A stretch of 64,000 nt of DNA from Synaphobranchus kaupii (Eukaryota; Chordata; Actinopteri; Anguilliformes; Synaphobranchidae), in assembly GCA_029718625.1 (NCBI GenBank), contig CM056380.1:104413893-104477892 (forward strand), read 5' to 3'. Below the pieces are notes generated by a model. That model saw nothing but the letters and a program-made list of their open reading frames with translations, was not told the DNA's origin and did no database searches. The position numbers and the translations under genes are program-made. This document shows, in pieces, positions 61,445-64,000 of this stretch (positions are counted from its first letter, which is position 1; each line of letters starts with the position of its first letter).

Positions 61445-61615
61445 GTCTCCCAGCTCCTCCCAAATGTCTTTTTTGAGAACGTGCTCCACGTTTACTGGAA
61501 GAATCCAATAAGGAATGAGAAAAAAATTAAAGCCCTCGAGGAAAAGGCAAAGCAGTGGTGTAAGGAGAAGGGCTCCAAAGAACAACAATCAGATACAATG
61601 TTCGGGTCTGAATAA
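61445..61615 (+). CDS. gene B last exon (homologue of gene A exon l)
   Basis: VSQLLPNVFFENVLHVYWKN, then a Lys-rich stretch and AKQWCKEKGS, ending SDTMFGSE and TAA. Acceptor ATCTCCCTAG. The stop is in the same exon, unlike gene A. Confidence 0.87.
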   Translation, partial: VSQLLPNVFFENVLHVYWKNPIRNEKKIKALEEKAKQWCKEKGSKEQQSDTMFGSE

Positions 61616-64000
61616 TCATCAGCCTGGCATTTTGACACAAGGCCAATAATACATGCTTTATACACCATTGCAGAGAAAAGGCTAGGGAAAAAAATATATG
61701 ACAAAGATCTGAAATTCATTATGCACTGACAAAAAAAAGACACAATTTTGAAAAACGTAAACACATGCATCTGTACTCAAGTAACAGATGAAAATGGCTA
61801 TCACAATTCCTGCCTTCCTGATGAAGAGAATGGTGTTTTCAGAAGGATGTTTTCACACTAGTATAATCACAGTAATAGAGAAAAGATCTCTACACATATA
61901 TATTCATTGTACAATCATACCAATTGAAACGCATATAAAATTCTCTAAATCCTCAAGAGCCAGAGAAGTAGCGGTCTGCAGCCTCTTTAACCACTCGGAA
62001 GGTCTTGGTTTATCTCTGTCAGCCAACGCGAACCAGAGACAAAATATATAATAGCTTGTGTGTACGTGCCTCCCTTCTATCTTCTGACACGCTTACACCC
62101 CAGGCGCAAGGCCCATCTTATCGCGAGAGCCAGAAGAGACACTCCTGAAAACAAGATAACTCTTATTTTTTACAATTTTCATTCATGATAAACTAACTTT
62201 TTATTTTTTCTGGCGTCTAGAAGTTATATGATGTTGGGGAAAAAATTATTAGCTGAAACTGTAAGTGATTAATTTCATGCCATGCCAATTATTTACATCA
62301 GATCAATTATTTTATGTTTTTGTTTTCACTCAACTTGACTTTCCAATCTGTAAAATAAACAGTAATTATAACAATTTTCCTTTTTTTTTTTATATTAACC
62401 ATTTTTATTTTACCTGTAATATAATTCTGAAATGATATTACATAGTATGAATTATCCCATAATGGCTACGTGCAATTGGTAGGCTGGAGGCTATTGTCAT
62501 TTCAATGTAGTTCGTACCTCGCATTCTCCTTTGTAAGGTACGATTCGCGGGAGGGGCTCGCCTCATGCCTTGTAAAAAGAAGAAACTATGTGCTCAAATT
62601 CATACTGGCTAATAGTTATTTTGCCGGGGTAATGCGACCAATGGCTCTGCGAGAATCTTAGCTTTTAAAACTTTTATTAAAGATGTTAAGAAATGTTTCT
62701 TTTATTACGGTTTGATGGAGGATTACTTTCCGTACCGCGGGCGCACTGCTCGGTCTCAGAGGATGTCAAATCACCAAGGCAAGGATGCACCTTGGGGAAA
62801 AAAGGAAATGATTACTTTTCTTATGTATGCCCCTGCTGCCCCCTAGTGGCCACTGACAGCGTCTCGCAGAATCACGCGCGCCAGAAGCGAAATCATACCG
62901 GAAGCGCGCGCCACTCGCGTCGGCGTTTCTCAGATACGGATTTATACAGTATTTTTTTCGGAGCAAAATGGGCTACGTTACTTGTAACATAATATCGTAA
63001 TTTTTCAGGTACAAAAAAAAACAAGAAGCTATAGCACACTTGTCAAACCCGCCATGGAAGGTTTTAAATCATAGACATAAAACGAACATAAGTTATTAGC
63101 TTACACAGATGTACGTAGCTTACACCAAAAAGTCTGCGAAAAAGTTCAGAAGCATTTTAACAGTGGGTCTATTTTTTTAGAGAAATTAAATCATGGGTTT
63201 AAAAATAGATTTTAATAACATAGCAGCAATTAACACATGTATAGCCACACCTAATGATGGCTATAGGTGCAAAACTATATTTCGAAAACAATACCTGCAC
63301 CATGAACACCTATTTTAACCACATAATGCTGATTGCTGTTTAAATAGTATAGGTAGGTCTATGCAAAACTATCCCTGAGAACGCTTTCAACTATCGTAAC
63401 AACGGGATCCGTTTATGCAGTCATGCATAGAAACGTCCTCGTTTTCAGTAAAGTATCGCATACACTTGACGAAAAAAGCACAACCTGCAATAACAAATAA
63501 TTTAACAAAAGCTGAGCTTTATGATTGTTTAATTTCCATGAATATTTTCGGAATTAGAGTGCGGAGAACGAAGAGCACATGTATCCACAATTATAATGTT
63601 GATTAAAATGTGCACAATTTTGCGATGCAAGTTAAAATAATTTAATTACTTGCCTAATACCCTAATTGAGTAGAGCTGGCTACATTTGATGGCAATGAGT
63701 AATTTGTGAATTGAACACTGATGTAGCCTATTGGTAATCAAGGAAACTGATTGAAAAATGATTGAGACCAATAATCAATTTAAGGGGAAGTTATCTGCCT
63801 CAATTTTCAGCTCAGGAGCCGCCACTGCTATAACATTCTTATTTATTTGGCAGTAACAGATGGTAGGCCTTCACTATGGTGGGCCTAATTGGACTACGCC
63901 ACCCTCTGTTTACTGAGGGGAGGGACCTCTGCAGCTCAGTGCAAACCAATTCATACAAATACTCTCCTTTAATAATAATTTCAGGTGATATACGGACACA
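61616..64000. other. Downstream flank of gene B
   Basis: 61822-62156 is interspersed repeat R2, copy 2 (inverted relative to intron g). 62820-62940 is rich in CG (CACGCGCGCCAGAAGC, GGAAGCGCGCGCCACTCGCG) against an AT-rich background and could be a small CpG island. No gene is supported. Confidence 0.6.

Larger units (their letters stand above)
54138..61615 (+). pseudogene. SAMHD1-like paralogue (gene B), headless and probably decayed
   Basis: Five exons with intact AG/GT borders: 54138-54229, 55129-55301, 60915-60968, 61066-61170 and 61445-61615 (ending TAA). They match gene A exons g, i, j, k and l in order. No exon for the catalytic HD core (a-f) is found in the 8 kb upstream. The counterpart of exon h (ITDALV to NLT) is also missing. 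Without it the phase from exon 1 (2 bases left over) does not fit exon 2 (needs 1 base), giving an early stop. In the first exon the Tyr-Gln pair that contacts the dNTP in human SAMHD1 (Y374, Q375) reads Cys-His, while R366 is kept. It is either a pseudogene or a gene whose other exons lie outside recognition. Confidence 0.75.

Overview
The window looks like nuclear DNA of a ray-finned (teleost) fish. It has split vertebrate-type genes with GT-AG introns and is densely packed with fish-type transposons: Tc1/mariner of the Sleeping Beauty group, piggyBac-like and PIF/Harbinger-like MITEs, hAT elements, tRNA-derived SINEs, LINE tails of the L2 type and gypsy-type LTRs. The species cannot be named from sequence alone. 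No bacterial-style operons, CRISPR arrays or free-standing tRNA/rRNA genes were seen.

The only recognised host genes belong to the SAMHD1 family (dNTP triphosphohydrolase, HD-domain). Gene A (3519-27353, + strand) has at least 13 coding exons in the window. All have canonical splice sites and matching phases. Together they give about 498 residues, from the start of the HD domain to a stop codon. The HD metal ligands, dNTP-contact residues and several allosteric-site residues are present. The 5' exons (N-terminus, any SAM domain) lie upstream of the window or were not recognised. Gene B (54138-61615, + strand) is a second, diverged SAMHD1-like copy. Only five exons of the C-terminal half are visible. 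The HD core is absent, one internal exon is missing so the phase breaks, and two substrate-contact positions are changed, so it is probably a decayed or truncated paralogue.

Between A and B, at 43866-46103, lies a second copy of the 3' end of gene A: intron end, terminal exon, 3' UTR and poly(A) signal. It duplicates 26639-28576. The remaining 28.3-54 kb is mostly nested transposons, including a palindromic piggyBac-like element (31470-35657) that carries an IS630/Tc1-type transposon with a three-exon transposase and a Harbinger-like element.

The most unusual feature is the architecture of gene A. Many of its introns begin or end in tandem repeats that touch the splice junctions, and in several places the repeat unit contains the junction itself. 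Examples are an array of splice-donor-like motifs after 10351, a repeat carrying the exon end after 15200, an acceptor inside the last unit of a minisatellite at 8072, and a 1.6-kb nearly G-free 40-bp minisatellite starting 15 bp after the donor at 16904.
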